Shown here: piece by piece, positions 23,640-34,978 of the stretch | How the letters are laid out: every line of letters begins with the position of its first letter | Numbering within the stretch: the first letter of the stretch is position 1 | NCBI RefSeq assembly: GCF_030272615.1 | Contig: NC_081410.1 | Coordinates: 118,241,140-118,305,139, forward strand | Direction of reading: 5' to 3' | Source of the DNA: Cryptomeria japonica | Taxonomy: Eukaryota > Streptophyta > Pinopsida > Cupressales > Cupressaceae | Length of the DNA: 64,000 nucleotides | Made by a program: the position numbers and the translations under genes | The notes under the pieces: model-generated | What the model was told of the DNA's origin: nothing | The model's database searches: none | The model's input: the letters and a program-made list of their open reading frames with translations, nothing else

Positions 23640-24899
23640 TTCTACATCCTCTTCCTCGAGAGATGAATCAGGTGTTGTATCTGTCAAGAATCCTTTGAAG
23701 GATATCAAATCACATAAATTGAAGATGGGAGATATTCCCAAGTCTGCTATAAGTTCAACTTCATATGCATTGTTGCCAAATTTATGAACCACTCGGAGGG
23801 GACTTATCTTCTTAGTGAGTAGTTTAGAGGGTTGGCCTTTAGGTAACCTTTCTTTCCTTAGATAAGCCATCACCAAATCCCCTACTTTGAACTAAACATA
23901 TATCCTCTTAACATCTGCTTTGAGTTTATATTCATTTGTACTTTCTTGAAGTGAAGTATTAACTTGTTCATGAATATCCTTCATGGTGACAACAAAGTCT
24001 TCTCCTCGGGCACTCCTTTTGTCCATGCCTCCAAGATCTCTGAGTTCAAGTATCCTTCTCGGATGTAGGCCATACACAACCTCAAATGGAATTCTCCCTG
24101 TGCTCCTACTAACTGAATCATTGTATACACATTCAGCTAGTCCAATCACTAAATCCCAACTTTGTCCATGCTGCTAGGTAAGGCATCTAAGGAGATTTCC
24201 AAGGGATCTATTAACCACCTCAGTTTGTCCATCAGTCTGAGGGTGGTATGCTGATGAAAATGACAAATTGGTACCAAATTTCTTCCAGAGAGTCCTCAAA
24301 AAATGACCAACAAACTTGGAGTCTCTATCAATGGCAATATTGAGAGGTAATTCATGTATCCTTACAACTTCTTTGTAAAATAGACCTACAATATGAGATG
24401 CATAATTTGTGCATTTACACGGCACAAAATGAGCATCTTGCTGAACCTATCAACAATTACAAAGACACTATCAAACCCCCTAGGAGTTTTGGGCAATTCA
24501 AGTACAAAATCCATACTAAGGCTTTCCCAAGGCCCAGTAGGAATCGGTAAAGGCTGATACAAACCAACATTGGTTGAAACACATTTTGCCCTTTGACAAA
24601 TAGGACAATGTTGCACAAATCTTCTGGCCTCTGCCTACATCTTGGGCCAAAAACAAAACCTTGATACCTACTCTATGGTTTTGTCCAAACCAAAATGACC
24701 TCCAAGACTGCCATTGTGTTTTTCTCTTATGGTATTCTCCCTCATAGAACATTGAGGAATGCATAATTGATGGCCCTTGAAGAGCAATCCATCTTGCAAC
24801 ATAAAATCCAAAAACTCAACATGAAAAGAGTCAACAAACTTAATACATACATCGTATGCATCCTTGAAATCATGATCCTCCTTGTACATGGAATTGAGA
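23640..24899 (-). pseudogene. Chromovirus integrase
   Basis: The zinc-binding region reads KHNGSLGGHFGLDKT, then HCPICQRAK (HHCC). The catalytic core follows: GPWESLSMDFVLELP (Asp), IAIDRDSKFVGHF (Asp) and DGQTEVVNRSLGNLL (Glu), a complete D-D-E. A frameshift at about 24425 splits core residues. Beyond it lie a normal C-terminal region (ISPLRVVHKFGNNAYEVEL) and ISPIFNLCDLI. TAG codons occur at 24668, 24635, 24174 and 23892. The enzyme would join element cDNA to host chromatin. Confidence 0.92.
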
Positions 24900-25462
24900 G
24901 AATCAACACCAACACTTTGCAACTGAATTTCTTGAACATTGAGGGTTCTCTTGCTCAAAGAATCTGCAACCTTATTATTCACACCCTTCTTGTACTTGAT
25001 AGTAAAGGTGTAAGGTTGGAGTTGTTCAACCCACTTGATGTGCCTTTAGTTCAACTTCTCTTGCCCATTAAGAAAACTCAATGCATGGTTATCAGTATAA
25101 ACAATAAACTCCTTTGGAAGAAGGTAATGGCACCACTTTTTGAGTGCTTGAACCATGGATACAAGCTCCAAATCATAGGTTGAATACCTCTATTTAGCCT
25201 CATTCAACTTTTCTGAAAAGAATGCCACCGGATGTCCTTCTTGACTAAGGACTGCACCTATTGCATGCTTGCTTACATCACATTCAACTGTAAAAAGTTG
25301 ATCAAAACTAGGGAGTCTCAAGGTGGGAAGTTCTGCTACCTTCCTCTTGAAAATATCAAAGATTTGAGCTGCTGCTTTGTCCATTCAAACCTGCATTTGA
25401 TTCCTCCTTTACTAGTGTTAAGGATGGGAGCACAAATATGACTAAAGCCCTTGATGAACATT
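24900..25462 (-). pseudogene. Chromovirus RNase H
   Basis: In the same frame as RT: FTVECDVSKHAIGAVLSQEG, HPVAFFSEKLNEAK*RYSTYDLEL, VSMVQALKKWCHYLL, FIVYTDNHALSFLNGQ and NNKVADSLSKR. The metal-binding Asp, Glu and Asp positions of gypsy RNase H can be followed. TAG at 25190 and TAA at 25046 interrupt it. The domain would remove RNA template and primers. Confidence 0.9.
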
Positions 25463-26515
25463 CTATAAAAAAGTATCCAATCCATGAAAGGTCCTAACAT
25501 CACCTAATGTCCTAGGCGTAGGCCAATTTACAATAACATCAACCTTAGAAAGATCTATTTTCAAACATACATTTGAAACTACAAAGCCTAGATACACCAA
25601 CTTAGTTTTCATGAATTCACACTTCTTTATATTGATTACCAATTTCTCGTCATGAAGCTTCCTCAAAACCTTATCCAAATGCTTCAAATGCTCTCCCTTG
25701 GACCTATTAAACACCAAGATGTCATCAAGATAAACAATAACAAATTTTTGAATAAATTCTACCAATACCTCATTCATGAGGCGCATAAAGGTACTAGGTG
25801 CATTTGTGAGGCCAAATGACATCACCATCCACTCATATAAGTCCTCATTGGTTTTCAAGGTCATCGTCCACTCATCAATAGGTCTAATTCTAATATGATG
25901 GTAACCTGACTTCAAATTAATCTTTGAAAAGTAGCAAGACCCTCCAAGATAGTCCATTAGGTCTTCAATCCTAGGCATAGGAAACCGGTACCTAATTGTG
26001 ATCTTGTTGATGGCTCTAGAATCAGTACACATCCTCCATGTTCCATCCTTTTTTGGTGCCGACACAATGGGTACAACACATGGGCTCAAACTCTTCTTAA
26101 TCAACCCCTTATCCAAAAGAACCTGTACTTGTCTTGCTATCTCCTCATTCTGACTAGGAGTCATCTTGTAGGCAGCTTTATTAGGCAAGGTCACTCCAGG
26201 GATTAGATCAATTTGATGACTAATTTCTTTGATGGGAGGCACGTTATCGGGCATGTCTTTGGCCACAACTCCCTTATATCTATCCAACATGGTTTGCACT
26301 TCACTAGGAATCTCTCCTTTCTCACCATTTCTTTGCTTGGACTCATCTTTTGGGTGTAAAACTAAAGCATAGCCTTGGGTCTCTTCTTGTTCGAGGACTT
26401 CCAAAAAATCCTTTCCACTAAGCAACATGACACGTGGACTAAAAATCTTCTCTTCCCCTTGATCTGGTAATGGATCCATCTTAAATTGTCTACCATTCTT
26501 GGTAATGACATACAC
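25463..26515 (-). pseudogene. Chromovirus reverse transcriptase
   Basis: The open stretch of 350 codons holds the full gypsy RT: VPPIKEISHQIDLIPG, YKMTPSQNEEIARQV, VVPIVSAPKKDGTWRMCTD, SRAINKITIRYRFPMPRI, FGLTNAPSTFMRLMNEVL and VIVYLDDILVF. Motif A reads YFSKINLKSGYH, while the family has DLKSGYH, so a catalytic Asp is replaced by Asn. The YLDD box is intact. TAG at 25463 closes it. Confidence 0.93.
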
Positions 26516-27040
26516 ATTTTTCTCACTATCATGTTGTGCTTTGACATCATACTACCTAGGGAGACCTAACAATAGGTGACAAGCATCCATAGGAAGGATA
26601 TCACACAAGATCCTATCCTTATAGTCCCCCATTTCAAAATCTACCCAAGTTTGTTCATCTACTACTGCATGTTGCCCCTTGTTAAGCCAGGATACTCTAT
26701 AAGGACTCACATGTGGTAACCTTTTCAATTTTAACTTCTCTACCATTTCTAAAGCAACAATATTCTCTGTGGATCTAGAATCAACAATCACCTTACAAAC
26801 CTTACCATGAGACTTACGAGTAGTTTTGAAGAGTGACTTTCTTTGTGGGGGCTCTTTGCATTGGTGTAACTTCAACAACGTTCTCCTTAGAATAAGGCTT
26901 TCTCCATCCAAGGTAGGACCTGCATGACCCATGGGTGAATTGACACTTTTTCCATCATCTTCTTGCACAAGTTGAGTCCTTCTTTTCGGTCCATGCAAGG
27001 TAGAAGCTTTCTCCATGAATCTACTCATAGTGTGACCCAC
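26516..27040 (-). pseudogene. Chromovirus protease
   Basis: The reading frame continues from gag. The active-site motif is VIVDSRSTENIVA near 26765-26803; retropepsins have D-S/T-G, so here Gly has become Arg. It is followed by LLLGLPR*YD, the usual end of the plant gypsy protease, with TAG at 26552 directly after it. The enzyme would be inactive. Confidence 0.85.
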
Positions 27041-28036
27041 TTAGTTGTAATTGTAACATTTACCAGTGAAAACATCAGGTCCTCTACCTTGGTTTCCTTT
27101 CCTACCCCTACCAAAAGGTCTTCTTCCTCCTCCAAAGCCTCCATTCTTATCATTGAACTCTCCATTGGACTCTTGTTGGTTAGAATCGCCATTTTTAAAA
27201 GGAGTATTCCTTCCTCCAAAGCCACCTCTACCTCTAAAATTTCTGACACCTCTTCCTCTATTATTTTGTTCTCCTATCCTTTTTTTTATCTTATCTTCCA
27301 CCCTCAATGCCAATTGGAAGCATTTGTGCATAGTGTCTGGAGCCATGATGTTGATCTCGTCTTGGATATTTTGCCTTAACCCATTCAGGTACCTAGCCAC
27401 CTTCTTCGCCTCTTCTTCATGCTTCTTGGACCTAAGACTTAGCTTGTGAAATTCCTCAGTATATAAATTCACATCCAACTCCCTCTGTCTAAGATTTTGC
27501 ATCTTCTTATACATCTGAACCTCATAGTTTATTGGTAGGAATTGGTCTTTGATTTTTTTTTTCATCCTCTCCCAAGAGGATATCTTCTTCTTCCCTATGT
27601 TCACCCTTTCTTCCTCCAACACTGTCCACCACAACAAGGCATACCCCTTGAGTCTATACTTTTCCAAACTCACTCTTTTCTCCTATGGGACCTCTTTGTA
27701 CTCAAAGTGGTTATTGAGTGCTTCTATCCATTCAAGCACCTCTTCTTCATTCAGGCTACCACTATAGATAGGTAGACCTTCCACATTATCCATGTTTAAT
27801 GATTTCAGGGCATCCAAGAACATCTTTTTATCAAGTGCCATATTCTGAGGGATGGCCTCCTTCTCCTCATTCTCCTCTCCATATTCATCATCACAAGTTT
27901 TGTCCTTTCCCTTGGGTTGTCCGGTCTCTTTAAGTTTCTCTTCAAGCAACTCCTCTACCATCTTCTTGATGGCCTCTAGGTTCATCGCCTTAGGAGGCAT
28001 TGTATTAGCCTCTACTCCAAATTCTAAGTCTGACAT
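27041..28036 (-). pseudogene. Chromovirus gag
   Basis: From the Met at 28036 (MSDLEFGVEANTMPPKAMNL) the frame reads through TAG at 27683 into KYRLKGYALLWWTVLEEERV, LRQRELDVNLYTEEFHKLSL and RYLNGLRQNIQDEI, the retrotransposon gag capsid pattern. A Gly/Arg-rich basic tail follows. The zinc knuckle reads CYNYN*VGHTMSRF where CxxCxxxxHxxxxC is expected: the second and fourth Cys have become Tyr and Phe, and TAA (27041) falls inside it. The protein would form the particle and bind RNA. Confidence 0.9.
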
Positions 28037-28058
28037 ACACTATTCCACCCTTGGTATA

Positions 28059-28070
28059 GCTCTGATACCA
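28059..28070 (-). other. Chromovirus primer-binding site
   Basis: The - strand reads TGGTATCAGAGC, a full match to the usual initiator tRNA-Met site, next to the 5' LTR. Confidence 0.9.
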
Positions 28071-28073
28071 ATA

Positions 28074-29621
28074 TGATGCAGAGGGTTTGGGATATTATAT
28101 CACTTTCTTGCTTTTTACTCAAAAAGGGTCTCCACTTGGTATCACCCAATGGACCAATGTCTTTAAACTTCTCAAGGTTTCTAGAGCTTTCTCTAGATCC
28201 TTCCCAAGGATCTCTTCACTTAGGAAAACTTACAATTTACAAGGAGTCTCCTACCCCTAAGGTTGTAACTCTTCAACCAAGGACACCCAACAACCCCAAA
28301 CCCCAAGCAACAAGATCTTTACTCAAAATGTGGAATATAACCTATAAGACTATTTACAGATGTGTTATATGGCATTTTCACCGATCTTGACCCCTTAGAT
28401 GGGTGTTTACTAGCCCTTTGTATCTTTTCCTTTTTTGGACCTACGAAATAGGGCTACAAGCAATTAGCCCTCCATTCGGACTTTTATTGATTTGTCTCAC
28501 AATCTACTTGAACAACCCCCTGAAAAAATTTGATATTAAAATACCCTTTTGGGAATTCTACAAGATTCCAAACTTCTGCTTCTAGGTTTTGAGTACGGAT
28601 GGTCAAACCCTACTGACCCTATTTAGCCTCTTCTAGTCGGTATTGGAGATTAAGCTCTCAAAAGCTTCACCAGTGGAAAAGGAATGAAAAGATAACACTT
28701 TCCAAGGGTCTACAATTGTTCAAGGGTCCTTCTCATGCCAAGTTTGAGCATCCTTCAATCTGTTGTTAAAGGTTTCCACCCTCTTTTCCTACTGCACATG
28801 CTTGCCACATGAGCGATGTCAAGCCAAGGGCATCATCTTAGGAAAGACAAATGACACTTCCTCTCTCCAAAAACAATAGGAACATCTAGTATACATGTCA
28901 AATCAACATCCTCCCAGGTTTCAGATCGATCCCATAGAGAGATGTTGATTTGTGTCACTGTTTGCATCCAAACCCTGGTTTTGAAGGTTTTGTGAGGCTA
29001 GTGGGATAGAAAATTCTCTTTCTTCCAATATCAAAGGCTTCAAGACCTCAGATCAACTCCAAATGAATGGTGAACCTTTTCTACAACTTTCCAAAATTTT
29101 AATTCATGCCCACCATTCACAAGGAATTATGCAATAACAAAAAATTCAAGAAAAATGCAAGAAAACACAATAATCGTTTGCTTGGAGACAAGAAATTCAT
29201 TCAATGTCATCTCCATAACCAGAAATAAACATTCCTCTAGGATTATATCACACTAGGGAACTCCTCCAACTACCTCCAACACATACAATCAACCAACTGA
29301 TCGTTGGGATAACCACATTTCAAAATCTTGCAAGAAAAGTTGCTTAAGACAATAATGCAACTTTGCAACTTTTGACAACTTTCTACAATTTGGTCTTGCC
29401 TTCACACCAAAGGTCAATAATGAACATACCACACATTGCAGGCCCCTAAACATAAAAAATACATATAAAATTCCCATACAGGGCCTTTGACCAAGTTGAC
29501 ACCTCTTGGGGCCTTAAGGCTTATTACACTGCCTAGACCTAATCAATAGGCCTTCAAACACACACATTGCACATTCTATTCCTAACATAACCATAAATTA
29601 AAATGATGTAGACACATGTCA
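28074..29621 (-). repeat. Chromovirus 5' LTR (1548 bp)
   Basis: Partner of 21827-23374. It lies three bases from the tRNA-Met PBS. Confidence 0.9.
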
Positions 29622-31490
29622 AAATGCGCTTGCACCAAAGAGTCTTAGTGGTAGTTAATGGAGATTGTTGTCACTCCATGTCTTTATTTCAGTCTCAGGT
29701 TCAGTTTTAGGCCTTTGTATATCAGTGTTCGAGCTTAGTTGAGGAACTTACTATTTATAGTAAGTCAATTTGGAAGTGGAGCTATTTTTTAGTCAGGGAA
29801 CTTGGACACTTGGGGCTTATACAGTGTTGACCCCAACTTTTGAGGGTACGTCAAAAGACTAAGTATTGAGGGAGATATTAATATTTTAGTGGTTAAGTTA
29901 CTTAATTAACTTATATGAATATTATAAATTCATAAAGTGACTTTATGAAAATTAAAAAGCCACTTAAAATGTTATAAAATGATTTCAAAATCACTTAAAT
30001 CATAAATTTCGCCCAAATTTGATTTAAACTATGGAAAGTAAGTTAAATACATTTAAATGTATTTAAAATTTCAATTGGGTGTACTTTTTTGGATTTCATG
30101 TCATTTGGGGATTGTAAGAGGCAAAAGCAAGCCAACCTCAATTAATTATTGATTATCTGACATTGCTTGGTTTTTGCTCTATGGATTTTCCGACACAAGG
30201 TTTTCAGAGGGTTTGCTATTGAAGAATGATAACTCTTCATGGATCAGTGATTTTGAGGCTATGAAAGATCAGTGGAATTATTGCAATTGAGAGGGCTTTC
30301 TTCAGTAGTCTTATTGTGCTTCATTAGGGTTTGATATTTAAGAATGATAACTCTTCATGGATCGGTGATTTTGAGGCTATGAAAGATCAGTTGAATTATT
30401 GCAATTGAGAGGGCTTTATTTAGGAGTCTTATTGTGCTTCATTAGAGGTTTATTCCTTCAGTTATTTGCAAATTTTTCAATAAGGAAAGGGCTTCCTGGT
30501 TTAGATGCCCTTATTAGCAGCATTATTCATTCAATAAAGCAGTCCTACTATTCTTTCCTGTTGGTCGTACATTTTCCAGCTTGACACGTGGGGTCCAAAA
30601 TAGGGGCGTTTTGTTTTGGAGGGTTGAAACACCTTCCTTCTTGCATTCTAGTTGCACCATTCCCAATGACTAGCTCATGCAGGTTATTCCATCTCTTTTT
30701 TGGCTTGGAGAACTTGCATTCTGGACTTGTGCACCTTGTTTTGTCAGTTTCACAGTTTGGCTGACAAGTTCCAGATTTTTCTTATTTAAATAATCTAAGG
30801 ACCTTCATTTATGTTTTATGTATTAGTTTCAATTGTAGCAGTTACCTGATACTTAATATAGTTGTAGTTTCCCTATACTTATTGTGAAATCAGTTTTATG
30901 TGCATTTCTTGCCTGACGCACTTGTTATTTTTTGCTTAAAATTCTTCAAAACCTTTGAAAATACAAAAACAAGACTACATTTGCATCAGTAGAAGAATTA
31001 TAATCAACATGATTCTTACATTGTGCTTGTACTTGTTCTTATTAAATAGCAGTCAAGAGTGCATTATACTAACAAACTTTGAGTTGTTATATGTTTACCA
31101 TATTAATCATTTTGGAAGGTAGATAGAACATTAGAAAAGTGAAGACTTTGGGCTTTGCTTCTACATTCTTGTGCTGAGGAAGTGACAGAAGTCTTTGCAC
31201 TTTCATAGAAACTTCGCTTCCTTTTATATAAGCATCTTTGTCGTTGTAGTTTTCTTTATTTTTTATATTTGTTACTCTAGTTGTAGTTTCTTTTCTGAAA
31301 AAAGATAAAATAATATCGTCTTTTCTTAAAAAACAAAAAAGGATGTTGTCCCACCCAAGTTAGATTAGTGTTTAATTTGTAATAGTAGCAAAGGGGAAGC
31401 CTTCCCTTAGAATTAGGAGAGTTTTTAACTCACATGTTGTGGCTGAAAACACAATTTAGCATGCCTTCCCAGGTGTACAAAATTTTCAAC
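29622..31490 (+). repeat. LTR-like non-coding stretch
   Basis: AT-rich DNA with no coding potential. It ends in a region resembling the end of the LTR-like stretch at 13700-14388 (AGGAGAG, GGGGAAGCCTTCC, then TTTTCAACCAA). A gag remnant follows at 31539, so this is probably a gypsy LTR. It includes a 118-bp tandem duplication (30209-30444). Confidence 0.45.
30209..30444. repeat. 118-bp tandem duplication
   Basis: AAGAATGATAACTCTTCATG at 30222 recurs at 30340. The copies differ by a few bases (for example GGGCTTTCTTCAG against GGGCTTTATTTAG). Confidence 0.85.
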
Positions 31491-31538
31491 CAATAATTAG
31501 CATAGTTGACTCAAATGAAAAAAGAACCATAGGAACCC

Positions 31539-32426
31539 ATGCACGAGTTTGTGGCTAATTTTAACAAGTTTTCTAAAAGAATTCCAATGGTGGCTCAACC
31601 TACTACTGAAAATTTGAAGTGCTTCTTCATCAATGCTTAGCTGCCTAAGGTGAGTTTATTGTTGAGAAGGACAGTTCCTGAGAGAGCTTGCAACTACACA
31701 AGCCCTAGCAGTTGAGGTTGAAGATGATCTTTCCTTGTGGGTAAGATAAAGATAGAGTCAAATGAGCCCAACAAAAATTCTCCTTTGGAATCATCTACCA
31801 AGAGAACAAATCTCATGGTGCAGAGGTTGGTTAATGAGTTGTTTGCCCTCAAGAAGCAAATAGCTCAAGGTGTATTCTCTTCTCCATACAAAGATATTCC
31901 AAGGAGGTCGCATCCAAATTCTATCTATGATTATGTTTTAGGAAATTTGAACAAGCTTCCTTCACCACTAGAAAATATTGTACTTGAGGCACCACCGACA
32001 AATGCAACAGTGGGAAACTCTGAATATAAACAAAGTGATCTTGACAATCTCTTCCAAGAGAAGGAAGCAGACATAGTTAGTGACTCTCATATCTAGTCAG
32101 TGCATTGTCAGGGAGCCATTGAGAAAGATACAATGAGGAATACACAACAAGGGGTTGAAGGCCACTTTTCAAAGGTGTTGGTGAAGGAGGATCATCACAT
32201 CATGAGATGTGAAAAGATGGGCATGCATGAAGGTACTAGTAATGTTGAAGAAAATGAGAGGAATGCATCTATGTTTCAAGGTTGTGAACTTGAACATATT
32301 ATGCATGATAGAACTACAATGGAACTTGATGAAAACCTTTTCACAAGCACAATAGGGGAGTTTTTCTTAAGTCTTAATGGCAATTCTCCCAAATCTGAAG
32401 TTTGTTACCAACATGATGAAGCATGA
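31539..32426 (+). pseudogene. Ty3/gypsy-like gag remnant
   Basis: From 31539 the frame reads MHEFVANFNKFSKRIPMVAQ, then ENLKCFFINA*LPKVSLLLR, a gag capsid C-terminal pattern in plant gypsy elements. A shifted segment reads LATTQALAVEVEDDLSL. The original frame returns at 31737 with KIKIESNEPNKN and runs to 32426 through one TAG at 32094. The two small frame changes around 31690 and 31735 compensate each other. I see no protease or RT beyond it; a microsatellite starts at the end. Confidence 0.6.
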
Positions 32427-32456
32427 TGTATATACATATATGTATGTGTGTGTATG

Positions 32457-32488
<32 letters not shown>

Positions 32489-32971
32489 TGTATGTATGTA
32501 TGTATGTATGTATGTATGTATGTATGTATATATGTCATACATGTATACATACATACATACATACACATGCACACACATATATGTATGTATGTATGGATGT
32601 ATGTATACATACACATACACACATACACACGGATGTGTGTGTGTACATGTACACACATACATATAAATGTATATATATACATGTATGTATATATATACAT
32701 ACACGTGTATGTATATATACATGTATACATACACACATGTATGTATACATGTACATACACACATGTATGTATACATATACATACACACATGTATATATAT
32801 ACACACACACACATGCATACACATGTATATACGTGTACACACACATGTATACACATGTACACACACACACACAAACATGTATGTGTGTGTGTGTGTGTGC
32901 ATATAGACACACACACACACAAACATGTGTGTGTGTGTGTGTGTGCATATAGACACACACACACATATATA
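32427..32971. repeat. ATGT/TG microsatellite, 545 bp
   Basis: A pure (ATGT)n tract near 32456-32530 is followed by alternating ACAT/ATGT, AC and TG tracts with many self-complementary junctions. Long frames on both strands here (for example repeated MYVCMYVC) are artefacts of the repeat. Confidence 0.95.
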
Positions 32972-33494
32972 TGTTGGCATTTGACTGAATTGGTAAAGAC
33001 TGTTGGTGATATGCAACTGTTAATTGATTGTTTGGTGAATGTGATGAAGAGATTGAGATTCATGTTTGATGACTAAGTTCTGTGTTGTCATTATTGACAA
33101 CAATGTTTTTGTGGTCATCTAAGTTTTGGAAGCCAACTGGTAAGATTTAACCCGTACAAAAGTCAGTTTAGCAGAGAACCGGTAATTGGGATCTCAACCA
33201 GTAAACTATGAATAGAGTTGCATTCTGACAACCGGTACAGGTGATTCGTGAAGACTTGGATGATGCAGTTTTACAACACTGATGGAGATAGGTATTTGGA
33301 GCTACGTTCATAACTGCATTAGCAGATTCAACTAGACAAGCAAGATTTGATGTACAGAGCAGAAATTCTGATGAACATTCAACCGGTAGTGATATAGTCA
33401 CTTAAATCGGTAAAACGACACAGGTTTTTTATTTCTTATGTTGGTGGCCGACATAAGTAAAGCATAATGCACAAATGTCTAGATTCATTGAACC
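32972..33494 (+). repeat. Left LTR, first part
   Basis: Matches 44646 to about 45156 of the right LTR. It stops at GAACC, where the 4975-bp insertion begins. Confidence 0.9.
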
Positions 33495-34408
33495 TGTTGG
33501 GTCTCAAATCAACAGATTGGATAGGTTCTAAGGAAATGCCAACTCCTATGATCAAACCCTCCAATTGACTTGGCCAACTTATAGAGTGAACCTGTTTGGT
33601 TGTTAACTCTCTCACTTCAGGCTCTGCAGGACCTAGGTGGGTATACCTATTCACCAATTGTCTTTAATGACCGGTTCCTTTTATAGCAGATTAAGTGTCC
33701 TGATCTAGTTTCCTCCAATCTCAGAATGGCATAAGTTCCTAGGATGGAGATATAGCAGATGAGTTCAAGATTGTTGTTGTAGAAGCTATTCGATCTATGT
33801 TTCCTACTTAGTTACTCCTGTTGCTTTAAAATAACATATGATGAATATGGTGATAAGTGTAATCTGTAAATAACCAGTGCCTTCTTTGCTGTTTGGGCTA
33901 CAGAGTCATTATATTTTCTTTAGGACTTACTGTGCGAACTTGTGAGATAGTTTTTTAACCCACCCCTTTATGGACATGTCGGTTATTATTTCTTTTGAGA
34001 TCAATTGAATGCTTATATCATAAGTTGCTTGAATGAATTTAACCCTACCTTTAAGGGACCATTCAAGTAAGCACTGCGAAGAACAATTATAATTCGCAAG
34101 CAGAACTTTTATTTCAACCTTATAACATACAACATAAATTTTATTCCAAGAATATGAATAACCTTATCTCTTTAGATAATATCACAAGCGATTGCCAAAA
34201 CAAAATGAAATAATCCACAACACATACACAAAGAAAAACAACTGATCATAGCATGTATTCCATCAAAGTTTGTATAACAGAAAACCTATAGGCTGTCATA
34301 CATTGCTATCTTGTTCCTATGTATCTCTTCTTACCATATTACAAAAACCTCTCTCATATATATATGAGAGCAAAAGTCATTTATGAAAAGACGTGTCTTT
34401 TCAAAATA
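33495..34408. other. Left, non-coding part of the insertion
   Basis: AT-rich, with no ORF I can support. It contains a perfect 20-bp palindrome at 34351-34370 (CTCTCATATATATATGAGAG). On the ORF strand it is downstream sequence. Confidence 0.6.
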
Positions 34409-34978
34409 CTAATTGTTAATTTGAATATTCCTAACAAACTTAAGTAGAAAGAGATTAAGAATTCCTAAATGATGAATATAATCATCTTTTTTGAAAGTCT
34501 TGATCTTATCACTATGTTTCTTCAATTCTTCTCCTTGTGAAAGGTATTCGAAGATCATCTGGTTGACGGTAGGGGCCATGTCTTTGCTTTGGTCCAACCT
34601 TGATAAAGCCCGATCCTTGATGTTTACAAGTTCATTCCGCAAATATTCCATGGACATTACTCCTCCTTCTTTATAAAACGAGGGCATTCCAATAGGGCTC
34701 CCATCATCCAATTCTTTAAGATCTCGCTTTAGCATATCTTCGAATTTAACATGATCTTCGATATATTAAGTCCCTTCAGCCTTCTCCTCTAGCGTCATCA
34801 CATCAACACTGTTTATCACCTCATGCAATCGTGCTTTTAACCTTTCATGCTCTCTTAATGCTTTTGTGGTTCCAGTGTACACCCTCCAGTAATTTTTGAC
34901 ATGTATAAGCATGGTGTTGAATCGGTGTTCAATGATGTCGTTAACCAATTTATCCATCTTTTGCTGGATATTATTTAC
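34409..34978 (-). pseudogene. In-frame continuation of the 859-aa ORF
   Basis: Beyond TAG at 34979-34981 the same frame continues with NNIQQKMDKLVNDIIEHRF to TAA at 34766-34768, and again with DMLKRDLKELDDGSPIGMPS to the stop at 34409. Both breaks can come from single C-to-T changes in CAG and CAA. The original protein was therefore about 1049 residues. This part is mainly coiled coil. Confidence 0.7.

Larger units (their letters stand above)
21827..29621 (-). mobile_element. Ty3/gypsy chromovirus (LTR retrotransposon with chromodomain)
   Basis: Direct repeats 21827-23374 and 28074-29621 are both 1548 bp, begin TGATGYAGAGGG and end in TCA. Beside the right copy, the - strand carries TGGTATCAGAGC (28059-28070), the initiator tRNA-Met PBS. 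The internal order on the - strand is gag, protease, RT, RNase H, integrase, chromodomain. RT before integrase plus a C-terminal chromodomain defines chromoviruses. One frame spans 28036 to about 24425, with a frameshift there and a second frame to 23433. I find no matching target duplication (GAGAG left, AAATG right). Confidence 0.95.

Noticed and set aside
32374-33076. Several long overlapping ORFs on both strands (up to 229 codons)
   Set aside because: They translate the ATGT/TG microsatellite into MYVC/THTH repeats; open frames are expected from the repeat and do not indicate genes.
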